This document shows positions 15,500 to 25,007 of a stretch of DNA of 64,000 bases, in pieces. The first letter of the stretch is position 1. Every line of letters begins with the position of its first letter. The stretch covers positions 186,001-250,000 of the forward strand of contig NZ_JARNTW010000001.1 of NCBI RefSeq assembly GCF_029433105.1, read 5' to 3'. This DNA is from Runella sp. MFBS21. GTDB lineage: Bacteria; Bacteroidota; Bacteroidia; Cytophagales; Spirosomataceae. Below the pieces are notes generated by a model. The model did no database searches and was not told where the DNA came from. It saw nothing but the letters and a program-made list of their open reading frames with translations. Both the position numbers and the translations under genes were made by a program.

Positions 15500-17491
15500 A
15501 TGTTATCTATATCTACCCGCCTTTTTGCTTTTCTTATATTTTCTTTAAGCCTCTGCGTCAATGTATTTGCCCAAGTACCTGACTCTTCTTTACGCGGGCG
15601 CACTTTTCTTTTGGGCGAAATCTCGGTGATTGGTCGCCGCGCTTCAGACACGCTTTTAGTGGCATCTTCTGCCCAAATGGAAGCTTTCAATCGCTTAGAT
15701 GTTGGACGGGCTTTGGCGCTTTTGCCAGGAGTTAATTTATCCAATGTAGGCGCTCGTAATGAGTCTATGGTGTATATACGAGGGTTTGATTTACGACAAG
15801 TCCCTGTATTTGTGGATGGTATTCCAGTGTATGTACCCTATGATGGCTACGTAGATTTGGCAAGATTTACGACCTTTGATTTGGCCGAAATCAACATTTT
15901 CAAAGGTTTTACTTCTGTCACTTATGGTCCTAATACCATGGGTGGAGCAATCAATTTAGTGTCGCGTCGCCCTCAAAAATCTTTAGAATTTGACGGAAAA
16001 GTAGGGATGTTTAGCGGCAACGGACGCCGACTCAACCTCAATCTTGGCACTAAATTGGGGCGCTTTTATATACAAGGCTCCGCTTCCCAGCTCAAACAAG
16101 ATACTTATCCTCTTTCTGCCGATTTTGTACCTAAAGCACAAGAAGACGGCGGCGATCGCCAAAATGCTTTTCGGGATGATATTAAATATAGTGCGAAAGT
16201 AGGTTTCACTCCCAACGCCACCGACGAGTATGCCGTCAGTTATATCAATCAACACGGTACTAAAGGTACTCCACCATACGTAGGAGACGATACGCGACAA
16301 AATCCTCGTTTTTGGCAATGGCCTTATTGGGACAAAGAAAGTTGGTATTTTATTTCCAAAACTCGTATTACAGCCAGAAGCTATTTGAAAGCAAGGGTAT
16401 ATTATGACCGCTTCAAAAATCTCCTCAGTGCTTTTGACGACAATACTTACACCAAACAAACCCGTGGCTCTTCTTTCAATAGTTATTATAATGACGATAC
16501 CAAAGGAGCTAGCCTTGAATTGGGCATTCAAGAATGGAACAAGCATACCCTCAAAGCCTCGATACATTATAAACACGACCATCACCGTGAAAACAACCTA
16601 GGCGAACCCGTACGGAATTTTATTGACCAAACTTACTCCCTCGGTATCGAAGATGTAATCCGCCTTAGCAGTAGCCTTACGCTCGTACCGGGCTTGAGCT
16701 TCAATGCCCGACAAAGCGACAAGGCTGAAAACTACGCCTCAGCTACTAAAACGATTACCCTTTTCCCAAAAAACAACAGTCAAGCCTTAAACGCTCAAGC
16801 AGGACTATTCTATAATCCCAGTGCCTTGCGTCAGTTGAGTTTTACGGTAGTGCGTCAAACTCGCTTTGCCACTATCAAAGACCGATATTCGTATCGGATG
16901 GGAGCGGCTATTCCTAACCCTGATTTGAAAGCCGAAGGAGCGTTGCACTTTGATGCAGGTTACAGTGAGCAATTGGCCTCTTTTCTAAAACTTCAAGCCA
17001 ATGTATTTTACAGTCGAATATCGGATGCCATTCAACAAGTCAACAATGTCCAGCCCAATATTTACCAATTCCAAAACACGGGAAAAGCGGAATTTTATGG
17101 GACCGAAATCAGTCTCAATGCTTCTGCGCGCAATTGGCTGCAAGGAGGAATACAATACTCATATATTAGCCGCAAAAACCTCAGTAATCCTGATTTAAAA
17201 TTCATCGATGTTCCTCCTCATAAACTTCTCATTTTTGCCCAAGCTCATTTGCTCAAAAGGATTTCGTGGCTTGCAAGTGTAGAATACAATGCCAAACGTT
17301 TCAGCACAAGCTATGGTACCGAAGCCGCATCTTTTGTGGTAGCCAATACTAAATTGTCGGCAAAAGTGTGGCGTTTTATTCAGCTTGAAGGGGGCATCAA
17401 CAATATTCTTGACCGAAATTATGCCTTATCAGAAGGGTTTCCAGAAGCAGGGCGAAATTATTTTATCAACTTAGTTTTCAATAATTTATAA
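15500..17491 (+). CDS. TonB-dependent outer-membrane receptor
   Basis: Ligand-gated outer-membrane transporter of 663 residues, the size of siderophore or metal-chelate receptors rather than SusC. The signal peptide ends near residue 25 (NVFAQ). The plug is clear: ALLPGVNLSNVGARNE, VYIRGFDLRQVPVFVDGIPV, then YGPNTMGGAINLVSRRP. The barrel runs to the final NYFINLVFNNL. There is no N-terminal carboxypeptidase-like domain. It lies five bases before the small molybdopterin-domain-like gene and in line with a cytochrome c peroxidase gene, so the three form an operon. The transported ligand is unknown; a redox-active metal complex is a guess from the neighbours. Confidence 0.92.
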   Translation: MLSISTRLFAFLIFSLSLCVNVFAQVPDSSLRGRTFLLGEISVIGRRASDTLLVASSAQMEAFNRLDVGRALALLPGVNLSNVGARNESMVYIRGFDLRQVPVFVDGIPVYVPYDGYVDLARFTTFDLAEINIFKGFTSVTYGPNTMGGAINLVSRRPQKSLEFDGKVGMFSGNGRRLNLNLGTKLGRFYIQGSASQLKQDTYPLSADFVPKAQEDGGDRQNAFRDDIKYSAKVGFTPNATDEYAVSYINQHGTKGTPPYVGDDTRQNPRFWQWPYWDKESWYFISKTRITARSYLKARVYYDRFKNLLSAFDDNTYTKQTRGSSFNSYYNDDTKGASLELGIQEWNKHTLKASIHYKHDHHRENNLGEPVRNFIDQTYSLGIEDVIRLSSSLTLVPGLSFNARQSDKAENYASATKTITLFPKNNSQALNAQAGLFYNPSALRQLSFTVVRQTRFATIKDRYSYRMGAAIPNPDLKAEGALHFDAGYSEQLASFLKLQANVFYSRISDAIQQVNNVQPNIYQFQNTGKAEFYGTEISLNASARNWLQGGIQYSYISRKNLSNPDLKFIDVPPHKLLIFAQAHLLKRISWLASVEYNAKRFSTSYGTEAASFVVANTKLSAKVWRFIQLEGGINNILDRNYALSEGFPEAGRNYFINLVFNNL

Positions 17492-17496
17492 TCACA

Positions 17497-17991
17497 ATGA
17501 AAATCTTAAGATTAAAGCATATTTGTTTTCTTATAGGCTGTGTTTTGGTAGGAAACTTCTCAGTAGCTGCCCAAACGCTTTCTATCATTGGCGAAGTCAA
17601 AACCCCACTGACTTTGTCAATCAATGATCTCAAAGCCATGCCGCAAACGCAGTTAAAGGCCAAAGACCGTGATGGAAAAGAGCATGAGTACGGTGGCGTG
17701 CGTTTAGTAGATTTGTTTCAAAAAGCAGGCGTGACACTTGGCGGAGAGCTGCGTGGCGAAAATCTCACTAAATATGTCATAGCAAGGGCTGCTGATGGCT
17801 ATGAAGTTTTGTTTTCTTTAGCCGAAATAGATGAAGAATTTAGCGGGTGCACCATCTTACTAGCTCATACGGTAGATGGACAAGCTTTACCTCAAGGGAT
17901 AGGTCCTTTTCGCCTTGTCGTTCCTGATGAAAGAAGACCTGCGCGGTGGATTCGTGAAATCAAAACTATTGAAATAAGATTTGCCAAATAA
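17497..17991 (+). CDS. Small exported protein with a sulfite-oxidase-type molybdopterin-domain fold
   Basis: It has 164 residues with a signal peptide ending near residue 25 (SVAAQ). The mature part (LSIIGEVKTPLTLSINDLKAMP, YGGVRLVDLFQKAGV, YVIARAADGYEVLFSLAEID, GPFRLVVPDERRPARWIREIKTIEI) matches the C-terminal portion of the oxidoreductase molybdopterin-binding family as often seen in small exported bacterial proteins. The conserved Cys that binds molybdenum in full sulfite oxidases is not evident, so it may not hold the cofactor. It sits between a TonB receptor (gap 5 bases) and a di-haem peroxidase (gap 4 bases). Its role may be to bind a ligand or assist the receptor; that is inference. 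Confidence 0.75.
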   Translation: MKILRLKHICFLIGCVLVGNFSVAAQTLSIIGEVKTPLTLSINDLKAMPQTQLKAKDRDGKEHEYGGVRLVDLFQKAGVTLGGELRGENLTKYVIARAADGYEVLFSLAEIDEEFSGCTILLAHTVDGQALPQGIGPFRLVVPDERRPARWIREIKTIEIRFAK

Positions 17992-17995
17992 TCCC

Positions 17996-19102
17996 ATGAA
18001 ACTCCTGACGAGCATCTTGAGTTTGTTTCTGCTTGCGGGCTTTTTAGCTCTCAAATCACCTCGTCATGATGCCCGTTTACATCCTTACAAACTAGAGTAT
18101 CCTTCTTCTTTCGGGAGTCGGTTTGTGATTCCTGAAAACAACTCTCTTACCGAAGAAGGAGTGACATTGGGCAGAATGCTTTTTTATGAGCCCTTACTTT
18201 CCAAAACCAATACAATTTCGTGTAGTAGTTGTCATCAGCAATCGCTTGCTTTTTCTGACAATCGCCGCCTGAGTATAGGCGTATCGGGCAAGCCTACTCG
18301 TCGCAATTCGATGTCGTTGGCCAATTTATTGTGGGTCAAAAACTTATTTTGGGACGGACGAGTCAGCGGGCTAGAAGCACAGGCGGCATTTCCACTTATC
18401 CATCCCGACGAAATGGGACAAAGCCTTGAGATTTCGGCCAAAAAACTTTCAAAAACACGGCTTTATCCGCCACTATTTAAGGAAGTATTTGGGACAGCTA
18501 CGATTACGGGCGAGCAAATCACCCAAGCATTGTCTCAATTTGAGCGCACACTTATCTCTGCCGATTCGCCTTATGACCGCTACTTGGAGGGTAAGTATCA
18601 ATTGTCGGCTACAGAAAAACGTGGTTTAGAGCTATTCATGCGTGGCCCTGCTCCTGAGCGTGGCGTGAGGGGAGCCAATTGTGCTCATTGCCACGGAGGT
18701 GTAAAGCTTTTTCAGGAAGTATTTCATAACAACGGCTTAGATAGTATAGCCGTACAAGATAAAGGTCGGCAAGAAATCACTGGAGAGGCATCAGACAATG
18801 GTCGCTTTCGAGTACCCACTTTAAGGAATATTGCCTTGACTGCACCTTACATGCACGACGGGCGCTTTGCTACTTTAGAAGAAGTGCTCGACCATTACAA
18901 TCAAAATATGTTTCATCCTTCCAACCTCAGTCATGAACTTCGTACTGCTACCAACACAGAAGGTGGAAAAACGTTGGGGCTTACTGCGGTCGAAAAAAAG
19001 GACCTTATCGCTTTTCTGCATTTATTAACAGATTCGACCTTCATTACCAATCCTGCTTTTGCCAATCCACACCCAAATACCAAAACCAAGCCCATTAGAT
19101 AG
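17996..19102 (+). CDS. Di-haem cytochrome c peroxidase (CcpA/MauG family)
   Basis: Exported di-haem protein of 368 residues from the ATG at 17996; a TTG at 17981 is less likely because it lies before the signal peptide MKLLTSILSLFLLAGFLALKS. Haem-attachment motifs are CSSCH (Cys76, Cys79, His80) and CAHCH (Cys229, Cys232, His233). The segment RVPTLRNIALTAPYMHDGRFATLEEVLDHY is the family signature for the C-terminal haem domain. It would reduce hydrogen peroxide or oxidise a partner in the periplasm. Co-transcription with a TonB receptor suggests oxidative processing of the imported compound rather than general detoxification, but the sequence does not prove it. Confidence 0.92.
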   Translation: MKLLTSILSLFLLAGFLALKSPRHDARLHPYKLEYPSSFGSRFVIPENNSLTEEGVTLGRMLFYEPLLSKTNTISCSSCHQQSLAFSDNRRLSIGVSGKPTRRNSMSLANLLWVKNLFWDGRVSGLEAQAAFPLIHPDEMGQSLEISAKKLSKTRLYPPLFKEVFGTATITGEQITQALSQFERTLISADSPYDRYLEGKYQLSATEKRGLELFMRGPAPERGVRGANCAHCHGGVKLFQEVFHNNGLDSIAVQDKGRQEITGEASDNGRFRVPTLRNIALTAPYMHDGRFATLEEVLDHYNQNMFHPSNLSHELRTATNTEGGKTLGLTAVEKKDLIAFLHLLTDSTFITNPAFANPHPNTKTKPIR

Positions 19103-19118
19103 AATATCCGTTATTTTG

Positions 19119-19149
19119 TTTGTACAATATTCATAATTGGTATAAATTG
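19119..19149 (+). promoter_or_regulatory. Candidate Bacteroidetes-type promoter for the Bax-inhibitor-1 gene
   Basis: TTTG at 19119-19122 is followed, after 18 bases, by TATAAATTG at 19141-19149, close to the TTTG / TAnnTTTG consensus. The start codon is 42 bases downstream. One base of the -7 element deviates, so this is a moderate call. Confidence 0.3.
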
Positions 19150-19190
19150 TGAATCAGAAAACGATTTTTTATTAAACACCTAATAAACAA

Positions 19191-19925
19191 ATGGCAAATC
19201 CAACCTTATCTGAAAAATCTTTCATCAAAGCAGCACAAGAAGGCGTCGGTCAGAGTGCTATGACAGTCCAAGGTACTGTCAATAAAATCATCATCATGGG
19301 TGCGCTTGTTATCGCATCGGCGGCGGCTAGCTGGTTTTTGCTTGTGGCCAATCCCGGGCTTATCATGCCTTTGGCCATTGGAGGTTCTATTGCAGGCCTT
19401 GTAGTGGCCTTGATTCTTGCTTTCAAGCAACACCTTGCGCCTACTTTGGCACCTCTATATGCCGTAGTAGAAGGTGTTTTTGTGGGTGCGATTACTTTGG
19501 TATTTGAGAGTATGTATCCTGGCATTGGGATGTCGGCGGCATTGCTTACGTTTGCGATTTTGGCCGGCATGGTAGGTTTATACAAAGCGGGAGTTATCCG
19601 GGCTACTCCTACATTCAAAAGAGTCATTTTTGCGGCTACTGCGGGCGTGGCTATTTTTTATTTAGTGGCTATGGTACTTCGCATGTTTAGTATCGATGTA
19701 CCCCTTATCTACGATTCAGGCTGGTTTGGCATTGGCTTTTCTTTGTTTGTGGTAGGTTTGGCTGCCTTCAACTTAGTGATTGACCTAGATACCATCGAAC
19801 AAGGTGCCGCTTACGGTGCTCCCAAATACATGGAGTGGTATTGCGCCTTCGGTATGATTGTCACGATTGTGTGGCTATATGTAGAAGTACTCCGTCTATT
19901 GGCCAAGCTTTCAAGCCGCGATTAA
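19191..19925 (+). CDS. Bax inhibitor-1/YccA-family integral membrane protein
   Basis: Seven-helix inner-membrane protein of 244 residues in the TMBIM/YccA family, whose bacterial members include proton-sensitive calcium-leak channels and an FtsH modulator. Hydrophobic helices begin at about residue 33 (IIIMGALVIASAAASWFLLV) and continue to the last (YCAFGMIVTIVWLYVEVLRLLAKLSS). The family motif region NLVIDLDTIEQGAAYGAPKYMEWYCAFG near residues 199-226 is well conserved, including the paired Asp residues that form the pH sensor. It appears monocistronic, with its own promoter candidate and a terminator. Confidence 0.93.
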   Translation: MANPTLSEKSFIKAAQEGVGQSAMTVQGTVNKIIIMGALVIASAAASWFLLVANPGLIMPLAIGGSIAGLVVALILAFKQHLAPTLAPLYAVVEGVFVGAITLVFESMYPGIGMSAALLTFAILAGMVGLYKAGVIRATPTFKRVIFAATAGVAIFYLVAMVLRMFSIDVPLIYDSGWFGIGFSLFVVGLAAFNLVIDLDTIEQGAAYGAPKYMEWYCAFGMIVTIVWLYVEVLRLLAKLSSRD

Positions 19926-19946
19926 GCGATTTTATTTTTTATTCAA

Positions 19947-19983
19947 AGAGGCTGCTCTAATAAACTTAGGGTAGCCTCTTTTT
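19947..19983 (+). terminator. Rho-independent terminator after the Bax-inhibitor-1 gene
   Basis: AGAGGCT at 19947-19953 pairs with AGCCTCT at 19973-19979, extended inward by CTCTAA with TTAGGG wobble pairs, followed by five T. Confidence 0.8.
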
Positions 19984-20357
19984 ATGTGTTTTAAGGTAGT
20001 AAAAATATAAAAATAGTTATATTTTTTAAAATAAAACAAAGTTGGTTGTTTGGTTTTACAGTATTTTGTTCCACAAGTTTGAAAAATTCATATGTACTAT
20101 GGAAGGAAATTATAATTTCTCCAACAATTATTTTTAAATATTAAATTTTTGTAAAATTTAATTTGGATATGATATTTAATAAATCTAAAATTGCAGCGTC
20201 TGTTACCAAGCAATAACTCTTCTCCGTTCTTTTAAAATCAGGTTTTTGAATTCGAAATGGCCGCAAACTATTAAGATTCCAAGACGCTTTCTTGCTAAAG
20301 AAGCGCGTCTGTAAAATTGGAAAAGTACAATTTTTATCCGATAACTTAATACTTACA
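19984..20357 (+). other. AT-rich leader region upstream of the second susC, no gene seen
   Basis: These 374 bases hold no convincing coding sequence. There are two inverted repeats: an AT-only palindrome at 20140-20162 (ATTAAATTTT, loop TGT, AAAATTTAAT) and a GC-containing hairpin at 20282-20310 (AGACGC pairing with GCGTCT with small bulges) ending 47 bases before the start codon. A regulated promoter with a long 5' leader is likely; no consensus -7 element stands out. Confidence 0.5.
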
Positions 20358-23300
20358 ATGCCCATGAGAAATTTTTTTACAAAAACCTGCTTTTTGGTCT
20401 TTACGCTTTTATGCTTTCATAGCTATGCACAAGACCGAACATTGAAAGGACGGGTGCTCTCCAAAGACGGCACTAGTCTTCCTGGTGCCAGCATTATAGT
20501 CAAAGGCTCAGATCGCGGTACAAGTGCCAACGCTACGGGGGAGTTTACGCTTGCAGCCCCTGCCAATGCCACTCTTGTAGTCTCATTTATTGGTTACAAA
20601 CCCCAAGAAATTGCGGTAGGCAATCAAACCTCCTTTGATATTTCGTTGGAAGAAGACGCTTCTATTCTTAGTGAAGTAGTGGTCACTGCGCTCGGGATTG
20701 CCCGCGAGAAGAAAGCCTTGGGTTATTCTGTACAAGAAGTAAGCGGCAAGCAAATGACCCAAGCCCGCACCACCAACTTCGTCAATGCACTCTCAGGAAA
20801 AGTAGCGGGTGTTCAAGTCACTGGTACTAATGGTGCTCCGGGTGCTTCGTCGCGTATACTAATTCGCGGAGCTAGCTCTATCGGTAGTAACAATCAGCCT
20901 TTGTTTGTGGTTGATGGTGTACCTATCGACAACGGTAACTATGGCTCAGGAACGGGCGTAGATTATGGTAACGGCGCAGCTTCTATCAACCCCGATGATA
21001 TTGAAAATGTGAGTGTTTTGAAAGGACCAAGTGCCGCCGCACTTTATGGCTCAAGAGGTGCCAATGGTGTGATTCTAATTACTACTAAAAGTGGGAAAGG
21101 TTCTAAAGGAATCGGAGTTTCGTTTAATTCAAATACTGCCTTTGATACTCCATTTCGTCTACCCGAATGGCAAGATGGCTACGGTCAGGGCAACAAAGGC
21201 CGTTTTTCGTTTGTGGACGGAACGGGTAAAGGTGTAAACGATGGGGTAGATGAAAGTTGGGGACCTAAAATGGACGGCCAACTTATCCCGCAGTTTGATT
21301 CGCCTATCGCTGCAGATGGTACACGCACTCCTACTCCTTTTATCCCTCATCCCGATAACGTGTCCAATTTCTTTGAAACAGGAAAAACCTATACCAACAA
21401 CATTGCCATCACGGGTGCCAACGAAAAAGGCGATTTCCGTCTTTCCTACACAGATTTGAATCAATCCGGTATCCTTCCTAATACAGACTACAAAAGACGC
21501 ACTTTGTCGTTGAATGCGGGCTGGAACGTTACCAAAAAATTGAGCATCAGAGCTACCGGAAACTACGTAGTAGATGGTAGCGACAACCGCACCAACTGGG
21601 GACTTTACTTTATCTGGTTTGGGCGGCAAGTAGATATGGAAAAATTGAAAGATTATCAAGCTCCGGGTAGCATTTATCAATACAACTGGAACTACAATTA
21701 CTGGACCAATCCTTACTATGTATTGAATCTAAGTACTAAATTTAATCAACGTGACAGGGTATATGGCAACGTAGCGGCAACTTACAAATTTACGGATTGG
21801 CTTACGCTTACAGCACGTACCGGAACGGATGTGTATATTGACCGACGCAAAACCAAAAACGCTGCTCGTATCGACAACTTAAACGGTGCTAAACAATACG
21901 ATAGCTACAACGAAGAGCAAATCTTTATTAGAGAATCTAACTCTGATTTCTTGTTGACCGCCACGCACAAATTTGGGGAGTTTGACGTGGCCGCCAACCT
22001 TGGAGCCAACCACCGTAGCAATTACTACCAACGCAACTACATGGGCGCTACCGAATTGGCGATTCCTAGGGTATGGAACTTAGGAAACTCTCGCCAAGCC
22101 AAAGTAGCTGAAAACTCTTTTACCGAAAAAGTAGTCAATAGCGTTTATGCCGCAGCCAATATTGGTTTTAGAAATTATTTATTTTTGGATTTGACCGCTC
22201 GCAACGACTGGTCGAGCGCACTTCCTTCTGACAACCGCTCTTATTTCTATCCTTCAGCGGCTTTGAGTGCTGTATTGACCGATATGCTCGGCATCAACTC
22301 GCCCGTTTTGTCGTTTGCCAAAGTGAGAGCGGGTATTGCACGTGTTGGAAATGACACGGATGCTTATCGCTTAATTCAGGCTTATAAATACGAAAACCCT
22401 TGGGGTAGCACGCCGTCGTTGTCAGAAAACAACGCCATGCTCAATGCCAACCTTAAACCCGAACTTACTAATTCATATGAGATTGGGGCAGAAGTAAAAC
22501 TTTGGCGTAATCGCGTGGGATTGGATGTGACTTATTACAACAAACAATCTTTCAACCAGATTTTGGATGTTAATATTTCTCAGTCTACTGGTTTTACTTC
22601 TAAACTTCTTAATGCTGGTAAGCTTGAGAATAAAGGGGTTGAAATTCAATTAAGTGCAACGCCTGTCGTCGCTGGACCTTTCCAGTGGGATGTGGCTGTC
22701 AACTGGGCTCGTAATCAAAACAAAGTAATAGAACTAGCCGAAGGACTTACTACTTACACTTTGGGTACAGTACGCGGTATGGCCATTGAGGCACGCGTAG
22801 GTCAGCCTTACGGAAACTTCTTCGGGCAAGGGTTTGCACGTGACCCTAACGGCAATATCATCTATGACAAAAGCGGCTATCCTACTCTCAACCCTACCCG
22901 TCGCATCTTAGGCAATTTTACCCCCAAATGGATAGGTGGTCTTCAGAATACATTTACTTATAAGAAACTGTCTTTGAGTACCTTGATTGATATGAAAAAA
23001 GGTGGAGACATTTTCTCCCAAAGTGTAAACATCGGTCGCTATACAGGGGTATTGAAAGAGACGCTTATGGGTAGAGAAGAAGGTATCGTAGGAGAAGGTG
23101 TAGTAAACACTGGTACCGCTACTGAGCCGGTGTATGTGCCTAATACTACACGCATTACGTCGGAAGAATGGCATCACAAATACTATGCTCTTACCAACAA
23201 CGAAATGACGATTTTTGATGGTAGTTTTGTCAAACTTAGAGAAGTGAAACTTACCTACATGATTAGTGGTCAGGTATTTAAAAAATTACCTTTCCGCGAT

Positions 23301-23465
23301 ATAGCTATCTCGGTGGTGGGCCGCAACTTACTATTGTTGCACAGCAATGTTCCACATATCGATCCCGAAACTAGCTATTACAATGATGGCAACCTACAGG
23401 GAATCGAAAATGGCCAAATCCCTACCACTCGTACCATGGGCTTTAATATTAGTTTTAATCTGTAA
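20358..23465 (+). CDS. SusC/RagA-family TonB-linked outer-membrane receptor
   Basis: Full-length SusC of 1035 residues. The ATG at 20358 or the one at 20364 both give a good signal peptide (RNFFTKTCFLVFTLLCFHSYAQ); a TTG at 20292 would put the signal inside the protein. Domains in order: carboxypeptidase-like barrel-preceding domain at about 27-110 (LKGRVLSKDGTSLPGASIIV), plug at about 120-250 with the usual VVTALGIAREKKALGYSVQ, FVVDGVPI and NGVILITTKSGK, then the barrel to the terminal FNISFNL. It pairs with the SusD at 23540. A dipeptidase follows the pair, so peptides rather than glycans may be the ligand; this is inference. Confidence 0.96.
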   Translation: MPMRNFFTKTCFLVFTLLCFHSYAQDRTLKGRVLSKDGTSLPGASIIVKGSDRGTSANATGEFTLAAPANATLVVSFIGYKPQEIAVGNQTSFDISLEEDASILSEVVVTALGIAREKKALGYSVQEVSGKQMTQARTTNFVNALSGKVAGVQVTGTNGAPGASSRILIRGASSIGSNNQPLFVVDGVPIDNGNYGSGTGVDYGNGAASINPDDIENVSVLKGPSAAALYGSRGANGVILITTKSGKGSKGIGVSFNSNTAFDTPFRLPEWQDGYGQGNKGRFSFVDGTGKGVNDGVDESWGPKMDGQLIPQFDSPIAADGTRTPTPFIPHPDNVSNFFETGKTYTNNIAITGANEKGDFRLSYTDLNQSGILPNTDYKRRTLSLNAGWNVTKKLSIRATGNYVVDGSDNRTNWGLYFIWFGRQVDMEKLKDYQAPGSIYQYNWNYNYWTNPYYVLNLSTKFNQRDRVYGNVAATYKFTDWLTLTARTGTDVYIDRRKTKNAARIDNLNGAKQYDSYNEEQIFIRESNSDFLLTATHKFGEFDVAANLGANHRSNYYQRNYMGATELAIPRVWNLGNSRQAKVAENSFTEKVVNSVYAAANIGFRNYLFLDLTARNDWSSALPSDNRSYFYPSAALSAVLTDMLGINSPVLSFAKVRAGIARVGNDTDAYRLIQAYKYENPWGSTPSLSENNAMLNANLKPELTNSYEIGAEVKLWRNRVGLDVTYYNKQSFNQILDVNISQSTGFTSKLLNAGKLENKGVEIQLSATPVVAGPFQWDVAVNWARNQNKVIELAEGLTTYTLGTVRGMAIEARVGQPYGNFFGQGFARDPNGNIIYDKSGYPTLNPTRRILGNFTPKWIGGLQNTFTYKKLSLSTLIDMKKGGDIFSQSVNIGRYTGVLKETLMGREEGIVGEGVVNTGTATEPVYVPNTTRITSEEWHHKYYALTNNEMTIFDGSFVKLREVKLTYMISGQVFKKLPFRDIAISVVGRNLLLLHSNVPHIDPETSYYNDGNLQGIENGQIPTTRTMGFNISFNL

Positions 23466-23472
23466 ACAACCC

Positions 23473-23498
23473 TTGGCTACTGCAAAATGGGTAGCCAA
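23473..23498 (+). other. Intercistronic stem-loop between susC and susD
   Basis: TTGGCTAC (23473-23480) pairs perfectly with GTAGCCAA (23491-23498) around a 10-base loop. No T-run follows. It may tune the ratio of SusC to SusD message by stabilising the upstream 3' end. Confidence 0.5.
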
Positions 23499-23539
23499 AG
23501 CATTTACCTTAAAACAACATCTCAAAATTTTTGATGCAT

Positions 23540-25000
23540 ATGAAACGTATTTTCTCTTCTCTCCGACATATATCACTGATTGCAGCATTTACCCTTGGCG
23601 TATCTGCCTGTACTGACAAATTTGACGAAATCAATACCAATCCTAATGCACCTTCTACCGCTACAGCAGATTTGTTTTTGCCGCATGGTATCCAAAGTGC
23701 CGTAGATGCTTACTGGGGCGGATCGCTTGGTATGGACATTGGCAACTTGATTTCGCAATATTGGGCCCGTATCCAATACACCGATATTGACCAATATCTC
23801 GTCTCTAGCGATGTATATAGTGGGGCTTGGCAAACTTTCCATATCGAAGCATTAGCTGACTATCAGCGTATTTATAAATTGGGCGTCGAAACCAAAAACC
23901 CCAATTATCAAGCTGTAGCGCTGATTATGCGTTCGTGGGTATTTTCTCTGATCACCGATATTTACGGTGACATTCCTTATAGCCAATCTATTCAGGGGTT
24001 AGAAGGTATTCTTCAACCCAAATATGATACTCAAAAAGAAGTGTATGCGGGTATCGTCAAAGAATTGAAGACAGCCAACGACCTCATAGATGCTACTGAC
24101 AAAACAAAGGCCATTGCTGGGGATATTCTTTTTGCGAATGATTTGACCAAATGGAAAAAATTTGCCAATTCACTTAGCCTGCGTCTTCTCAATCGCATGT
24201 TGGACAAATCTGACGCGGGTATTGATGTAAAAGCTGAAATAAATCGTATTTTAAGCGACCCTGCTAAGTACCCGGTGATTGGTTCGGTTTCGGAAAATAT
24301 CCAATTGAATTACATTGATGCCACAAACAACAATAACCCTATTAATCAAAATCGTAAGACCCGCGATGACCACCGCGTAAGTGCGACTTTGGTAAACAAA
24401 TTAGTGGAAATGAAAGATGCACGTTTGGCGGTATATGCCGATAAGCCTGCCGACGGTGGAGATTATAAGGGTGTACCCAATGGTCTTTCAAATGCCGATG
24501 CCAATGCGCTAGGTTTGTCAAAAACCTCAAAAGTGGGTGCTTATTTTGTAGCGGCAACCGCTCCTGGAGTGATTATGAGCTATGCTGAGCTGCTATTTAT
24601 CAAAGCAGAATTGGCTTATAAAGGAATCACTGCTGCCGGAACGGTTGCTGCCAATTATACCAATGCTATCACCGCTTCGCATAGCCAATACAAGTTGACG
24701 GTAAGCCCTGATTACTTAGCCGCCAATGCACTCAAAACGGGCAGTGAAGGCTATACGCAGATAATGGAGCAAAAATGGATTGCGCTTTTCGGACAAGGTG
24801 TAGAAGCGTGGACGGAGTTTCGTCGTACTGGAATTCCCGCTCTCAAGCCTTCTGTAATTAATGTAAATGGGGGCGTGATTCCAACTCGCTTGCCTTATCC
24901 TGGTTCGGAAGAGTCGCTCAATTATGAAAATTTCAGCGCGGCCCTCAAACAACAAGGTGGTACAAACGACATGAAACTCAAACTGTGGTTTGCTAAATAA
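23540..25000 (+). CDS. SusD/RagB-family outer-membrane lipoprotein
   Basis: Ligand-binding lipoprotein partner of the SusC encoded just upstream. It has 486 residues from the ATG at 23540, with a lipoprotein signal MKRIFSSLRHISLIAAFTLG ending in the lipobox VSAC. The in-frame ATG at 23534 adds two residues. The mature start TDKFDEINTNPNAPS is typical of the shorter SusD-like subgroup. Characteristic segments include VLIMRSWVFSLITDIYGDIPYSQ (with A for V at the first position), MSYAELLFIKAELAYKG and QKWIALFGQGVEAWTEFRRTG. Family call is firm; ligand is unknown. Confidence 0.95.
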   Translation: MKRIFSSLRHISLIAAFTLGVSACTDKFDEINTNPNAPSTATADLFLPHGIQSAVDAYWGGSLGMDIGNLISQYWARIQYTDIDQYLVSSDVYSGAWQTFHIEALADYQRIYKLGVETKNPNYQAVALIMRSWVFSLITDIYGDIPYSQSIQGLEGILQPKYDTQKEVYAGIVKELKTANDLIDATDKTKAIAGDILFANDLTKWKKFANSLSLRLLNRMLDKSDAGIDVKAEINRILSDPAKYPVIGSVSENIQLNYIDATNNNNPINQNRKTRDDHRVSATLVNKLVEMKDARLAVYADKPADGGDYKGVPNGLSNADANALGLSKTSKVGAYFVAATAPGVIMSYAELLFIKAELAYKGITAAGTVAANYTNAITASHSQYKLTVSPDYLAANALKTGSEGYTQIMEQKWIALFGQGVEAWTEFRRTGIPALKPSVINVNGGVIPTRLPYPGSEESLNYENFSAALKQQGGTNDMKLKLWFAK

Positions 25001-25007
25001 CATTAGT

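Noticed and set aside
15061-15744. Open frame of 227 codons on the minus strand across the GH109-type and TonB receptor genes
   Set aside because: It spans two well-supported genes and their intergenic hairpin, and its protein has no recognisable motif.
17497-17991. Functional molybdoenzyme
   Set aside because: Only part of the sulfite-oxidase-type domain is present and the Mo-binding Cys is not evident, so I kept it as a domain-like protein.
20141-20365. Small minus-strand open frame in the susC leader
   Set aside because: Low-complexity AT-rich sequence that overlaps the susC start; no ribosome site or family match.
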